Positions 53,080 to 62,013 of a stretch of 64,000 nucleotides of DNA are shown here, one piece after another (the first letter of the stretch is position 1; every line of letters begins with the position of its first letter). Below the pieces are notes generated by a model. It did not search any database, was not told the DNA's origin, and saw only the letters and a list, made by a program, of their open reading frames with translations. Both the position numbers and the translations under genes were made by a program. Origin of the DNA: Muribaculum sp. (lineage in GTDB: Bacteria > Bacteroidota > Bacteroidia > Bacteroidales > Muribaculaceae). The stretch is from positions 1 through 64,000 of the forward strand of contig VSOZ01000005.1 of assembly GCA_009775095.1 (NCBI GenBank), given 5' to 3'.

Positions 53080-53826
53080 ATGAATAAATTGCATCAAATA
53101 AAAACACTTATGACGCTTATAATATATTTAGGCTCAACCGGGTGTGGCCTTTTTTATACCGCAAAAAATTTCACACCACAACCGACATTACAATATAAAT
53201 TCGGTAATTATACTGATAAGATAAATACCGATGGATATTATTATTGCGCTTCAGGAGTATATTATGCAAAAAAAGACACTACGGAAACTATAGAAAAATA
53301 CGATATGTCATCTAACTGGATTGATTATATGCTTTATATTTTTTACAAAGACGGGACAGTGGATCATCTTTCGTTTAAAGACAATTACGAAATTTTTAAA
53401 GGTGACAGTTTAAACAATATTATACCCTACGTAACTAAAAATAAAGAGGTACCATTTACAAAATCATATGGAGGTATATATAATATATCTAACGATACTT
53501 TATCGGTTGAGATATATGAGAAAGCAAATATCTTGAACATATCTAAATGGTATGCCCTTGAGACACGCAAATTTATAATAGTTGACCGAAATACACTTAA
53601 ACTATGTCAACTTTCTCACGCCAATAATAGAATAGTAAATGTATACGGTATTTATAAATTTGTAAATGTTGACACCATACCGTCTTCATATGATGTGGAC
53701 ATAAAAAAACAAAAGTGGATGTGGGAAAACGAGGATGAATGGAAAGCCTATAAACGAGAGCTAAAAGCCCGTAAGGACAGCCTCAAACGCGCCCGCAAAC
53801 TCAACTCCAAACTCACAAAAAAATGA
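53080..53826 (+). CDS. Tandem lipoprotein 3 of the RHS island, candidate immunity protein
   Basis: 248 residues, lipobox GSTGC (Cys22) followed by GLFYTAKNF, nearly the same mature N-terminus as lipoprotein 1 (GLFYTRKDF). Carries KINTDGYYY, LYIFYKDGTVDHLSFKD, GGIYNISNDTLSVEIYE, FIIVDRNTLKLC, YKFVNVDTIPSSYDVD and KQKWMWENEDEWKAYKRELKA. It starts 11 nt after the RHS tail remnant, in the same relation a toxin would have to its immunity gene. AT-rich. Confidence 0.8.
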   Translation: MNKLHQIKTLMTLIIYLGSTGCGLFYTAKNFTPQPTLQYKFGNYTDKINTDGYYYCASGVYYAKKDTTETIEKYDMSSNWIDYMLYIFYKDGTVDHLSFKDNYEIFKGDSLNNIIPYVTKNKEVPFTKSYGGIYNISNDTLSVEIYEKANILNISKWYALETRKFIIVDRNTLKLCQLSHANNRIVNVYGIYKFVNVDTIPSSYDVDIKKQKWMWENEDEWKAYKRELKARKDSLKRARKLNSKLTKK

Positions 53827-53881
53827 AACATCCGGATAAAAGAATGATATAAATCCAACGACTGTTAACTAAACTAATTTT

Positions 53882-54742
53882 ATGAATATGAGACAATCCG
53901 ATGAAAAGTATGTGCACCATAAGTATCGCAACGTTGTGTCACTGACAGCGGTGCTGTTGGTCATGATATCTTTGGTAAGTTGTATGAGCACCAAGCCGTC
54001 AAAAATTTTCGGCGACACAAAACCTGTAGCCCAATACAAATGGGATACCGTCACCAATATTGACAGCCTGCTGAATATACAAGGCTATTATTATAACATC
54101 CTGCCACGCCAGCATTATGTGGACGGAGTAGATTCATCGTACATAGCATGGGACGATATTGATCTTGTATTTTATAAAGACGGCACCTGCGTGTCGTTTA
54201 AGTTCGACAAAGACTCCCGAAAGTACGAGGGTCTGTATGTGCCCGAGTTGACCGGTATGATATCGAAAAGATATGGCAAAGCGCCTGTATGGACTTGCGG
54301 AGGCATCTATAAGATAGAGGGCGACACATTGACAGTGGATATATTTGAGCGTACGAAGCAGACTAAATTCGGAGGCGTGTCACCTACCGTATTATTACCG
54401 AATCCGGGATTGAATCTGATGTTCTTTGTCAATAAGGACAATTGGGTGGCTCTGGAAAGACGCAAGTTTATTATCGAAGACAAAACTACGCTGCACCTTG
54501 TCGAATTTTCCAACGCCAACTATCACAACGTTCCAATCGAGGCCGATGCGGTATACAAATTCGTGCCTATCGATGTTGTGCCGTCAAGGTGTGAAGCCGA
54601 CATAAGGAAAGAAAAGTGGATGTGGGCATATAAGGAGGATTATGAAGCTCATAAACAGGAGCTAAAGGCATACAAACGAGAGCTAAAAGCACGCCAAGAC
54701 AGCATAAAACGCGTCTCTAAAACCGACACGGAAAACTTATAA
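53882..54742 (+). CDS. Tandem lipoprotein 4 of the RHS island, candidate immunity protein
   Basis: 286 residues with a longer leader and lipobox SLVSC (Cys34). Same family: SLLNIQGYYYN, DLVFYKDGTCVSFKFDKD, GGIYKIEGDTLTVDIFE, RRKFIIEDKTTLHLV, YKFVPIDVVPSRCEADIRK and KEKWMWAYKEDYEAHKQELKA with the KAYKRELKARQDSIKR tail. Its base composition is closer to the surrounding chromosome than that of copies 1-3, so it may be the oldest resident copy. A terminator follows. Confidence 0.8.
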   Translation: MNMRQSDEKYVHHKYRNVVSLTAVLLVMISLVSCMSTKPSKIFGDTKPVAQYKWDTVTNIDSLLNIQGYYYNILPRQHYVDGVDSSYIAWDDIDLVFYKDGTCVSFKFDKDSRKYEGLYVPELTGMISKRYGKAPVWTCGGIYKIEGDTLTVDIFERTKQTKFGGVSPTVLLPNPGLNLMFFVNKDNWVALERRKFIIEDKTTLHLVEFSNANYHNVPIEADAVYKFVPIDVVPSRCEADIRKEKWMWAYKEDYEAHKQELKAYKRELKARQDSIKRVSKTDTENL

Positions 54743-54783
54743 CGAAACGGGCGGCAACATTACCGCCACCTATTTCGTTTTAT
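54741..54783 (+). terminator. Terminator closing the RHS island
   Basis: Outer AACGAAA/TTTCGTT (54741-54747 with 54773-54779) and inner GGCGG/CCGCC pairs, followed by TTTATTG. It overlaps the stop of lipoprotein 4. Confidence 0.75.
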
Positions 54784-54787
54784 TGAC

Positions 54788-56656
54788 ATGAGCGGAGTAA
54801 GACATCTGTTGCAACGGATAAAGCGCCGCATTCTCGGCGCTGTTTTATTTTGGGAAAGGGCACTGCGTCACTCTATGAATGCGGTAAGAGACGTATGCGG
54901 TGTACTGCGTGTCATCACTTTCTTCGCGTCAGTATGCTGCATTCTGCTCGCCATGGCCTACGTAGGCTATGATCATGAACCTGGCCGATTGCGCCACATC
55001 ATGCACTACTTCCGCATAATACAGGGAGTATTCGTGGCTAACATACTTTTCAATCTGCTGTTCAACATAAAAGCGACGTTGCGAAACACCCGCGTCATAA
55101 AATGGATAGTAGACCTGTCGATGCTGCTTACCCTGCTTCCGGTACTGTATCCCCGCCCTGTCAATCCATGGCTACCGTGGCTTGAGACATTGCTGTACTC
55201 CAACAAGTTTTTTCTCGGCATACTTATAGCCTATGCCATCGTCGACATAAGCTACGGCATAATGATAATAATGGGCAAGCGCACCAATCCGTCGCTTATA
55301 CTGTCGCTCAGCTTCATGTTCTTTATACTGCTCGGGTCGTTCATGCTTATGATGCCCAAATGCACATACCACGGCATAGAGTACCTCGACTCGTTGTTTG
55401 TAGCCACAAGCGCGGTGTGCATAACCGGACTGACGTCGATAGACATACCCACGACTTTTACTCCGCTCGGACTGCTTGTCCTCGCATTTCTCATACAGAC
55501 CGGAGCGCTCGGAGTCATGACTTTCACCAGCTTTTTCGCTCTTTTTTACAGTGGCAACAACTCTGTATACAGTCAATTAATCGTAAAGGACATGATATAC
55601 ACCAAGTCGATCAACGCACTTATACCGACGTTGCTGTACATATTTCTTTTTACTATAGCTATCGAAGCCGCGGGCGCTGTGTTCATCTGGTGGTCCATCC
55701 GCGATGTGCTGCTTGACATGTCGCTTGAAGACCAGATTATATTCTCGGCATTTCACTCCTTGTCGGCATTTTGCAACGCAGGATTCTCCAACCTGCCCGA
55801 GGGCATGGCCAATCCCGTACTGATGAACTCCGACCAATCGATATACCTCGTGATAAGCGTAATAACACTTGCAGGAGCTATCGGCTTCCCGATATTGGTC
55901 AATTTCCGCGACGTGTTTCTTGAATATGTGCAACGGTTTTGGTGCATGATAAAAGGGCGCCGACGCATAGGCCGTCCGGTACATATATACAGCCTCAATA
56001 CAAAAGTGGCATTATATACGACGCTCATCATATTTGCGGTAAGCATCGTAGCATTTTTCACATTTGAGTACAATAACTCGCTCGCCGGCTTCAGCCTGTA
56101 CGACAAAATAGTACAGTCAATCTTCAACTCGACCACCCCGCGCAGCTCGGGTTTCGTATCGGTAAGTCCGGCGGGATTTCTTAACGTAACTCTCGTATTT
56201 GTACTTTTGCTCATGTGGATCGGAGGAGCCTCGCAGTCTACGGCCGGCGGTATAAAGGTAAACACATTTGCCGCTATTCTTATAAATCTGAAAGCTATAA
56301 TACTCGGACATAATAAAGTCACGGCATTTAACCGCACCATATCGACCGGTTCCATACGACGCGCTAATGCCGTTGTCACACTGTCGATACTGTCTTACTT
56401 CCTGATAGTCGTACTCCTTATGATGTTTGAGCCCGGACTGTCAGCCCGGAGCCTTGTTTTCGAAGCCTCGTCGGCGCTGTTTACCGTCGGGTCATCGTTT
56501 GGCATAACTCCCCTGCTTTGCGGCGCCTCAAAAATACTGCTCATAGCCGCCATGTTCTTGGGGCGCGTAGGCATAATATCGCTGCTCATAGGCGTTACGG
56601 GCAATCAACACGACAAGCCCGTGGCATTCCCTACCGACAATCTGATTATAAACTAA
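54788..56656 (+). CDS. trkH: TrkH/KtrB family potassium uptake channel subunit
   Basis: 622-residue membrane protein moving K+ into the cell. Four pore repeats with selectivity-filter glycines: VCITGLTSIDI, FCNAGFSNL, RSSGFVSVS and TVGSSFGITPLLCG. The N-terminal about 150 residues add extra helices beyond the KtrB core (about 450), as in Bacteroidota members. The cytoplasmic partner gene follows by 15 nt. It starts just after the RHS island terminator. Confidence 0.93.
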   Translation: MSGVRHLLQRIKRRILGAVLFWERALRHSMNAVRDVCGVLRVITFFASVCCILLAMAYVGYDHEPGRLRHIMHYFRIIQGVFVANILFNLLFNIKATLRNTRVIKWIVDLSMLLTLLPVLYPRPVNPWLPWLETLLYSNKFFLGILIAYAIVDISYGIMIIMGKRTNPSLILSLSFMFFILLGSFMLMMPKCTYHGIEYLDSLFVATSAVCITGLTSIDIPTTFTPLGLLVLAFLIQTGALGVMTFTSFFALFYSGNNSVYSQLIVKDMIYTKSINALIPTLLYIFLFTIAIEAAGAVFIWWSIRDVLLDMSLEDQIIFSAFHSLSAFCNAGFSNLPEGMANPVLMNSDQSIYLVISVITLAGAIGFPILVNFRDVFLEYVQRFWCMIKGRRRIGRPVHIYSLNTKVALYTTLIIFAVSIVAFFTFEYNNSLAGFSLYDKIVQSIFNSTTPRSSGFVSVSPAGFLNVTLVFVLLLMWIGGASQSTAGGIKVNTFAAILINLKAIILGHNKVTAFNRTISTGSIRRANAVVTLSILSYFLIVVLLMMFEPGLSARSLVFEASSALFTVGSSFGITPLLCGASKILLIAAMFLGRVGIISLLIGVTGNQHDKPVAFPTDNLIIN

Positions 56657-56671
56657 CTATAATTATACTAT

Positions 56672-57361
56672 ATGAGATATCTTATAATAGGACTTGGAAT
56701 ATACGGTGCGAATCTCGCCACCGACCTTACGGCAATGGGCCATGAGGTCATAGGGGCCGATCATAATCCTACATTGGTCGAAGCCGTAAAAGACAAAATA
56801 TCGACCGCATACATCATCGATTCCACCGATGAAGCCGCTTTGTCGGTACTTCCGCTTAAAACGGTTGACCTTGTCATTGTGGCCATAGGCGAAAACTTCG
56901 GAGCAAGCGTAAAGACAGTAGCTTTACTAAGAAAGCTCGGGGTAGTACGCATATACGCAAGAGCCGTCGACGAGATCCACGAGACAATACTTCACGGGTT
57001 TAACGTGGACCGCATACTTACGCCGGAGCAGCGTGCGGCGAGAGAACTCACCCGCGAGCTCGAGCTTGGCAGCAAAGTCGACTCAATGCGCATAGACAAT
57101 GACCGCTATATAATAAAATTTACGGTGCCCGACTATTATGTAGGCACCGCAATAAACGATCTGGATTTCGAAAAAGATTTTCACATAAGACTGCTCGCTG
57201 TCTCTCGCCCTACACCCCGCCGAAACTTTTTAGGCATCACCGACAACGTGCTTCAGGCTGTCGACACTGCAACACCCGACATGCATCTTGAAAAGGGCGA
57301 CGTACTGACCGTGATAGGTGCGCAGCCGGGATTTCGCGAGCTGTTTCACCACATATCCTGA
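56672..57361 (+). CDS. trkA: TrkA/KtrA family regulatory subunit (RCK domains)
   Basis: 229 residues. The N-terminal RCK_N Rossmann domain starts YLIIGLGIYGANLA, with the acidic residue in VIGADHNP binding the nucleotide ribose; RCK_C at about 140-228 (FTVPDYYVGTAINDLDF, EKGDVLTVIGA). Forms a ring that gates TrkH in response to ATP/ADP or NAD(H). Single TrkA unit, so the KtrA form. Confidence 0.93.
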   Translation: MRYLIIGLGIYGANLATDLTAMGHEVIGADHNPTLVEAVKDKISTAYIIDSTDEAALSVLPLKTVDLVIVAIGENFGASVKTVALLRKLGVVRIYARAVDEIHETILHGFNVDRILTPEQRAARELTRELELGSKVDSMRIDNDRYIIKFTVPDYYVGTAINDLDFEKDFHIRLLAVSRPTPRRNFLGITDNVLQAVDTATPDMHLEKGDVLTVIGAQPGFRELFHHIS

Positions 57362-57363
57362 TG

Positions 57364-57657
57364 TCAGAACTCGTAATCTACACAAGCGCGTGCCGATTTA
57401 TGTCCGGCGAGCAACGCCGCAGCCGCCACATGGTCAGGATGCTTGGCGTACACCGCCACGTCGGCCATAGTAGGCACGACGGCTGTCAGAACCACATCCC
57501 AGTCTTCAGCGGGATTCTCATTAATGCCGACTTCCATTGACTCCAACACGTCGATCGATGACGGAAGCGCCATCAATGCCGACTTGAATGCCTCGGCAAC
57601 TTTACGGCGCTCTTCGGGTGTACCTTCAAGTTTGAAGGTTACTATATGCTTTACCAT
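57364..57657 (-). CDS. Dabb (stress-responsive alpha/beta-barrel) family protein
   Basis: 97 residues, a ferredoxin-like dimeric fold: MVKHIVTFKL opening, helix with AEAFKSALMALP, and the conserved VYAKHPDHVAAAA segment near the C-terminus. Function of bacterial Dabb proteins is mostly unknown. Convergent with trkA, 2 nt apart. It starts 11 nt after the ABC-F gene stop, so it is probably co-transcribed with it. Confidence 0.88.
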   Translation of the reverse strand: MVKHIVTFKLEGTPEERRKVAEAFKSALMALPSSIDVLESMEVGINENPAEDWDVVLTAVVPTMADVAVYAKHPDHVAAAALLAGHKSARACVDYEF

Positions 57658-57668
57658 ATCTTTATAGT

Positions 57669-59288
57669 TTATGCGTTGTTATACAAGCGTTCTTTAGCGG
57701 CAGCCACTCGCTCGTCGGTTATGTAGTCGTCATAGTCCATCATCTTGTCGATGATGCCGTTGGGTGTCAGCTCGATAATGCGGTTGGCCACTGTCTGTAT
57801 AAACTCATGGTCATGAGAAGCGAATATGACATTGCCCTTGAAGCCCTGCAGAGTATTGTTGAAAGCCTGTATTGACTCAAGGTCAAGGTGATTGGTGGGT
57901 GAATCGAGAATGAGCGTATTGGCGTCCTTCATCATCATACGGGCTATCATACAGCGCATCTTCTCGCCTCCCGACAGCACCGATGCTTTCTTAAGCACCT
58001 CTTCGCCAGAGAAAAGCATCTTGCCGAGAAACCCTTTAAGATAGATCTCGCTCGAATCCTCGCTCCACTGACACAGCCAGTCTACAAGATTCATGTCGGT
58101 ATTGAAAAATGCCGAGTTGTCAAGCGGCAGATATGCCGTGGTTATAGTCTGGCCCCAATCATAGCTTCCGGCATCGGGCTTGCGGTTGCCGGTTATAATC
58201 TCGAACAGAGCGGTCATGGCACGCGGGTCATGGCTCAGGAATGCCACCTTGTCACCCTTCTCGATAGCGAAATTCACGTCCTTGAAGAGTACGTCGCCGT
58301 CTACCGAAGCGGTAAGTCCGTGCACTTCAAGGATCTTGTTGCCCGGCTCACGCGACGGGGTGAAGATTATGCCCGGATATCGGCGCGATGACGGCTGGAT
58401 CTCTTCGACATTAAGTTTCTCAAGCATCTTCTTTCGTGAAGTTGTCTGCTTGGACTTGGCTACATTGGCCGAGAAACGCTGTATGAACTCCAACAGCTCC
58501 TTGCGTTTTTCCTCAGCCTTCTTGTTCTGCTGCTGTTGCTGACGCAGCGCAAGTTGCGACGACTCGTACCAGAAACTGTAGTTTCCGGCAAAAAGTGTCA
58601 TCTTGTTATAGTCTATGTCGAGCGTATGAGTACATACGGAGTCAAGAAAGTGACGGTCATGCGACACAACGAGAACCGTGTTCTCGCATTTTGACAGATA
58701 ATCTTCAAGCCAAGCCACCGTATCAAGGTCAAGGTCATTGGTAGGCTCGTCGAGCAGAAGATTGTCGGGATTGCCGAAAAGCGCTTTGGCAAGAAGTACG
58801 CGCACTTTCTCATTACCGCTGAGGTCTTTCATGAGCATATAGTGCTTGTCTTCCTTGATGCCGAGACCGCTCAACAACGCGGCGGCATCGCTCTCGGCAT
58901 TCCAGCCTTCGAGCTCGGCAAATTTCTCCTCAAGCTCTGCGGCCCTTACACCGTCTTCGTCGGAAAAATCGGCTTTGGCATAGATAGCGTCTTTCTCCTG
59001 CATTATATCCCATAATACCGTATGGCCCTGCAGGACGGTATTGAGTACCGTACACTCGTCAAACTTAAAGTGATCCTGTTCAAGTACCGACATTCTCTCG
59101 CCCGGACCTTGCGACACCGTCCCGTGGGTCGGTGAAAGCTGATTGCTCAATATACGCATCAGAGTAGACTTACCGGCTCCGTTGGCGCCGATTATACCGT
59201 AACAGTTGCCGGGAGTGAACTTTAGATTGACATCCTGAAATAAAACCCTCTTACCAAATTGCTGGGTTAAGTTGTTGACCGCTATCAT
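57669..59288 (-). CDS. ABC-F family ATPase (YbiT/EttA-like) with a degenerate second nucleotide site
   Basis: 539 residues with two ABC domains and no membrane helices, as in ribosome-acting ABC-F proteins. First domain intact: GANGAGKST, LSGNEKVRVLLA, LLLDEPTNDLD. Linker about 240-310 is Gln/Lys-rich (LRQQQQQNKKAEEKRKELLE). Second domain keeps the signature LSGGEKMRCMIA but its Walker A position reads AFLSHDPRAMTALF (no GKS/T, near 350) and Walker B reads LILDSPTNHLD, with Ser for the catalytic Glu (near 462). It likely modulates translation, with only one hydrolysing site. Confidence 0.9.
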   Translation of the reverse strand: MIAVNNLTQQFGKRVLFQDVNLKFTPGNCYGIIGANGAGKSTLMRILSNQLSPTHGTVSQGPGERMSVLEQDHFKFDECTVLNTVLQGHTVLWDIMQEKDAIYAKADFSDEDGVRAAELEEKFAELEGWNAESDAAALLSGLGIKEDKHYMLMKDLSGNEKVRVLLAKALFGNPDNLLLDEPTNDLDLDTVAWLEDYLSKCENTVLVVSHDRHFLDSVCTHTLDIDYNKMTLFAGNYSFWYESSQLALRQQQQQNKKAEEKRKELLEFIQRFSANVAKSKQTTSRKKMLEKLNVEEIQPSSRRYPGIIFTPSREPGNKILEVHGLTASVDGDVLFKDVNFAIEKGDKVAFLSHDPRAMTALFEIITGNRKPDAGSYDWGQTITTAYLPLDNSAFFNTDMNLVDWLCQWSEDSSEIYLKGFLGKMLFSGEEVLKKASVLSGGEKMRCMIARMMMKDANTLILDSPTNHLDLESIQAFNNTLQGFKGNVIFASHDHEFIQTVANRIIELTPNGIIDKMMDYDDYITDERVAAAKERLYNNA

Positions 59289-59329
59289 CTTATTACCTTA
59301 AATATACCTGTTATCAAATTTTACGGCTG

Positions 59330-59367
59330 CAAAGTTACGAAATATTTGCCGAAGTGTTGTAATTTTG
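59330..59367. promoter_or_regulatory. Divergent -7 elements for the ABC-F and DUF4293 genes
   Basis: TAACTTTG on the minus strand (59330-59337) faces the ABC-F gene and TAATTTTG on the plus strand (59360-59367) faces the DUF4293 gene. Neither has a clear TTG at the -33 position. Confidence 0.45.
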
Positions 59368-59402
59368 TCGTACAATCATTTAATTCTAAATCTATTATAA
59401 CT

Positions 59403-59819
59403 ATGGTTATTCAACGTTGGCAATCGGTATTGCTGTTTCTGGCCGGACTAAGCATGTGTCTTTTCGCATTCCTGCCCCTCTGTGATATTGTAGACAAGGA
59501 TATGCTCACAATCGTGAAGCCGATAAATGTACTACCCGTATTCATCGTGTCGCTGCTTACGGGGCTGTTGCTGTTTATCGCTGTCTTCCTGTTTCGTGTC
59601 ACCCGTCTGCAAAAACAGATATCGCTGGCAGGCATAATATTGGACATATGTGTGTGCGCCGCCACCATATTATATATATGTAATATTGACGCACAATCGG
59701 GCGTTGTATGGAATTGGTCGTTATGTCTCCCCCCCATGGCATTGGTGCTGACCGTCTGGGCAATAGCACGTATACGTCATGATGAGAATATACTCAAGAG
59801 CTACGACCGCATACGATAG
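59403..59819 (+). CDS. DUF4293 family membrane protein
   Basis: 138 residues from ATG 59403; an upstream in-frame start at 59346 lacks support. Four predicted helices (about 7-27, 40-62, 72-92, 100-118) and the family opening MVIQRWQSVLLFLA. Widespread in Bacteroidota; function unknown. A terminator follows. Confidence 0.85.
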   Translation: MVIQRWQSVLLFLAGLSMCLFAFLPLCDIVDKDMLTIVKPINVLPVFIVSLLTGLLLFIAVFLFRVTRLQKQISLAGIILDICVCAATILYICNIDAQSGVVWNWSLCLPPMALVLTVWAIARIRHDENILKSYDRIR

Positions 59820-59868
59820 ACGGCTATCGTCTAAATGAAAATATAAAATTGTTAAATATCAGTTAATC

Positions 59869-59892
59869 ACGGGCGTCTTTTTAAACGCCCGT
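59869..59892 (+). terminator. Terminator after the DUF4293 gene
   Basis: 8-bp stem ACGGGCGT/ACGCCCGT with an 8-nt loop, then TTGTTATTT. Confidence 0.8.
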
Positions 59893-59950
59893 TTGTTATT
59901 TATGTCAAATGGACAAACGAAAACAATTAACTTAACCATTTAACAAAATT

Positions 59951-60466
59951 ATGAAGAAGATTTTTTTAGCAACGGTCGTTATGGCCGCATCGATGTTTTC
60001 ATTCAATGCTTTCGCGCAGAAACCCAAAAACTGTCCTGCAACATGTGCTGACAGCACAGCATGCCCGGCATTGAAGTGTGACCGTCCCGATCCGTTTATC
60101 GGCATAACTCTGACTCCCGATCAGCAGACCAAGCTCCAGACTTTGAAAGCAGAGACAAAGGCAAAACGTGAGGCCAAGGCCAAAGAGTGCAAAGCAAAGG
60201 TAAAGGCCGACCGTGCCCAGCGCGCGGAAGCCATGAAGGCTTGCAAAAAAGAATATCTTGAGAGCGTTAAAGAAATACTCGGACCGGACCAGTACGTGGT
60301 ATTCCTTGAAAACATAGTTCTCAACCAGCCGGGTCCGAAAGCCGGTATACATCATGACAAGCGTGGCATCACCGGTAAGAACAAGGATATGAAACGTCCC
60401 GGTAATAAACATCACGGCGACCGCAAAGCACCGACTGCAAAACCGCAGAACAACACCAACAAATAA
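59951..60466 (+). CDS. Exported Lys/Ala-rich Spy-like protein
   Basis: 171 residues with a signal peptide (cleavage after FNAFA, about 22). A short Cys-rich segment (CPATCADSTACPALKC) follows, then ITLTPDQQTKLQTLKAETK, the LTxxQ-type helix pair of Spy/CpxP-like periplasmic proteins, and a long charged helix. The tail (about 128-171) is basic with His. Bacteroidota proteins of this type are common but uncharacterised. Confidence 0.75.
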   Translation: MKKIFLATVVMAASMFSFNAFAQKPKNCPATCADSTACPALKCDRPDPFIGITLTPDQQTKLQTLKAETKAKREAKAKECKAKVKADRAQRAEAMKACKKEYLESVKEILGPDQYVVFLENIVLNQPGPKAGIHHDKRGITGKNKDMKRPGNKHHGDRKAPTAKPQNNTNK

Positions 60467-60485
60467 TACGATCAACAACCATCTT

Positions 60486-60512
60486 AAAGCCTGACTACTA
60501 AAGTCGGGCTTT
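60486..60512 (+). terminator. Terminator after the Spy-like gene
   Basis: 10-bp stem AAAGCCTGAC/GTCGGGCTTT (one G-T pair), 7-nt loop, followed by TTTTA. Confidence 0.85.
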
Positions 60513-60618
60513 TTTATTGCCGTGCGCTACCTGTTAAAATTCACGAAAAAGCATAAGTCTCAACTTTGTTTTATCGCAAAGAAGAAAATTATGACTTACT
60601 TTGCCAAATTTCATTGCG

Positions 60619-61170
60619 ATGACAATCTTTACTCGATATATTGCAATAGCTGCGGTCTTGACATGTCTGTCTGGCTATTGTTCCGAAAAAGCAAACGTAT
60701 CGATATATAGCGTTTGCTCCGATGATTATGTACGCGATTCGCTCGGCGTAAATTTCGACATTTACAATATTGCGTCGAGCGACACCGCCTTTGTATCTGA
60801 AAAACTAAAAGAGATTGCATTTCCTGAAAACATATCTTGGACTTGGGAGTCGAGAGTTGACAGCATATCGACGTACAATGCCCTGTTTTATTTTATTCCG
60901 CCGCTGTTGACTGAACGTGTAGCGATCAACACTATCATCGCAGAGCCTTATTGGGGTGAAGATGTTGTCAACATACCGTTCAGCTTTCATGACGCATCAA
61001 TCTTTGAGAAACTGACGCGCGAGAATATAGGTGAAAGGCTTGCTGTAGCCATTGACGGAGTCATATACAACTCACCTCGTATAAACTGCCCCATAGAATC
61101 GGGCCGATGCATGGTTACGACAAGAATATGCAATATCCCCCGCTCTTTGACAGGATTGTATAAAGAATGA
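60619..61170 (+). CDS. Exported protein with a SecD P1-head-like C-terminus
   Basis: 183 residues from ATG 60619. N-terminal hydrophobic leader (about 4-20) ending LSGYC; the Cys is a weak lipobox because of Tyr at -1. The C-terminal part (about 133-172) reads FEKLTRENIGERLAVAIDG then VIYNSPRINCPIESGRCMVT, matching the pattern of the SecD P1 head subdomain (T-x-x-NIG-x-x-LA-x-x-x-DG). No SecD membrane core is present, so it is a free-standing periplasmic version. Function unknown. Confidence 0.7.
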   Translation: MTIFTRYIAIAAVLTCLSGYCSEKANVSIYSVCSDDYVRDSLGVNFDIYNIASSDTAFVSEKLKEIAFPENISWTWESRVDSISTYNALFYFIPPLLTERVAINTIIAEPYWGEDVVNIPFSFHDASIFEKLTRENIGERLAVAIDGVIYNSPRINCPIESGRCMVTTRICNIPRSLTGLYKE

Positions 61171-61262
61171 ATTTAGGTTAAAAAATATTAAAGGTCTAAT
61201 TCACATGCATTATTTTGATTTCTCGGTGATTATATAATTAAAACAAGAAAATTAATCACATT

Positions 61263-61736
61263 ATGAAAATCGTATCATTCAAAACCCTGTTACCGGCCAT
61301 TATAATTGCTTTTTTAATCATATCCTGTAGTGATGACAATGATGAATACGATGGCGATTGGCCTTCGATGAAATGGGAAATATCCAATCATAACGAAGAT
61401 GCGATAACCATATCCGATAACTATTTTGGTATCTCGGGATACGTAATTGACGTTAATTATAAAGGTGGCGAGTTGTTTTTGAAGTGTGCAAATTATAAAG
61501 TATTTTGGATTTTATCGGTTGACAATTATATCCCTGACAATGACGAAAACCGTACAACGTATATTAACGACTGGTGTCGATTATCAATTGAAGACAACAT
61601 ACTGCACTGTACTTTCAAGACTGATATGTCGGGCAAGCCTCAAGAACAAATCAATCTGACATTGAGCGCCGGCGATGTGTCTCAGAAGATACGCATCAAC
61701 CGCACTTTTGGTGAATCTGCCAAGACAGGCCTATAG
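61263..61736 (+). CDS. Hypothetical lipoprotein
   Basis: 157 residues with lipobox LIISC (Cys22) and an Asp-rich stretch after it (SDDNDEYDGDW). The mature part is beta-rich (WEISNHNEDAITISD, INLTLSAGDVSQKIRINRTF), suggesting a BACON- or Ig-like fold, but no family was recognised. Flanked by its own terminator. Confidence 0.72.
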   Translation: MKIVSFKTLLPAIIIAFLIISCSDDNDEYDGDWPSMKWEISNHNEDAITISDNYFGISGYVIDVNYKGGELFLKCANYKVFWILSVDNYIPDNDENRTTYINDWCRLSIEDNILHCTFKTDMSGKPQEQINLTLSAGDVSQKIRINRTFGESAKTGL

Positions 61737-61789
61737 GCAGATCGCATATTGCTATTGCAAGACAACTGTTATATGATATACCTATTTAT

Positions 61790-61836
61790 AAAGCGCCCGA
61801 CATTTCTGGCAAATTGTCAGTAATGCCGGGCGCTTT
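61790..61836 (+). terminator. Terminator after the lipoprotein gene
   Basis: 10-bp GC-rich stem AAAGCGCCCG/CGGGCGCTTT with a 27-nt internal loop that can fold further (CTGGCAA/TTGTCAG). Confidence 0.8.
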
Positions 61837-61972
61837 TGCTTCCTATCAGATAAACACAATAGCAAATTGCAAGCTGTTGCTATATTGAATGATAGCTCAA
61901 ACATGCTTTTAAACATTAAATAAAGCAGAAAAAAATCATGATTTTTCCCTCCTTTATTTAAAATTAAATGTT

Positions 61973-61980
61973 TACATTTG
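61973..61980 (+). promoter_or_regulatory. Candidate -7 element for gdhA
   Basis: TACATTTG fits TAnnTTTG, 33 nt before the start codon. The -33 position carries no TTG. Confidence 0.45.
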
Positions 61981-62013
61981 CGTATATCATTCAATATTTA
62001 ATCTCTATTAGAT

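Noticed and set aside
53838..53862. Possible third, decayed copy of the RHS tail after lipoprotein 3 (AGAATG-ATATAA)
   Set aside because: Only about 14 matching AT-rich bases with gaps; cannot be told from chance.
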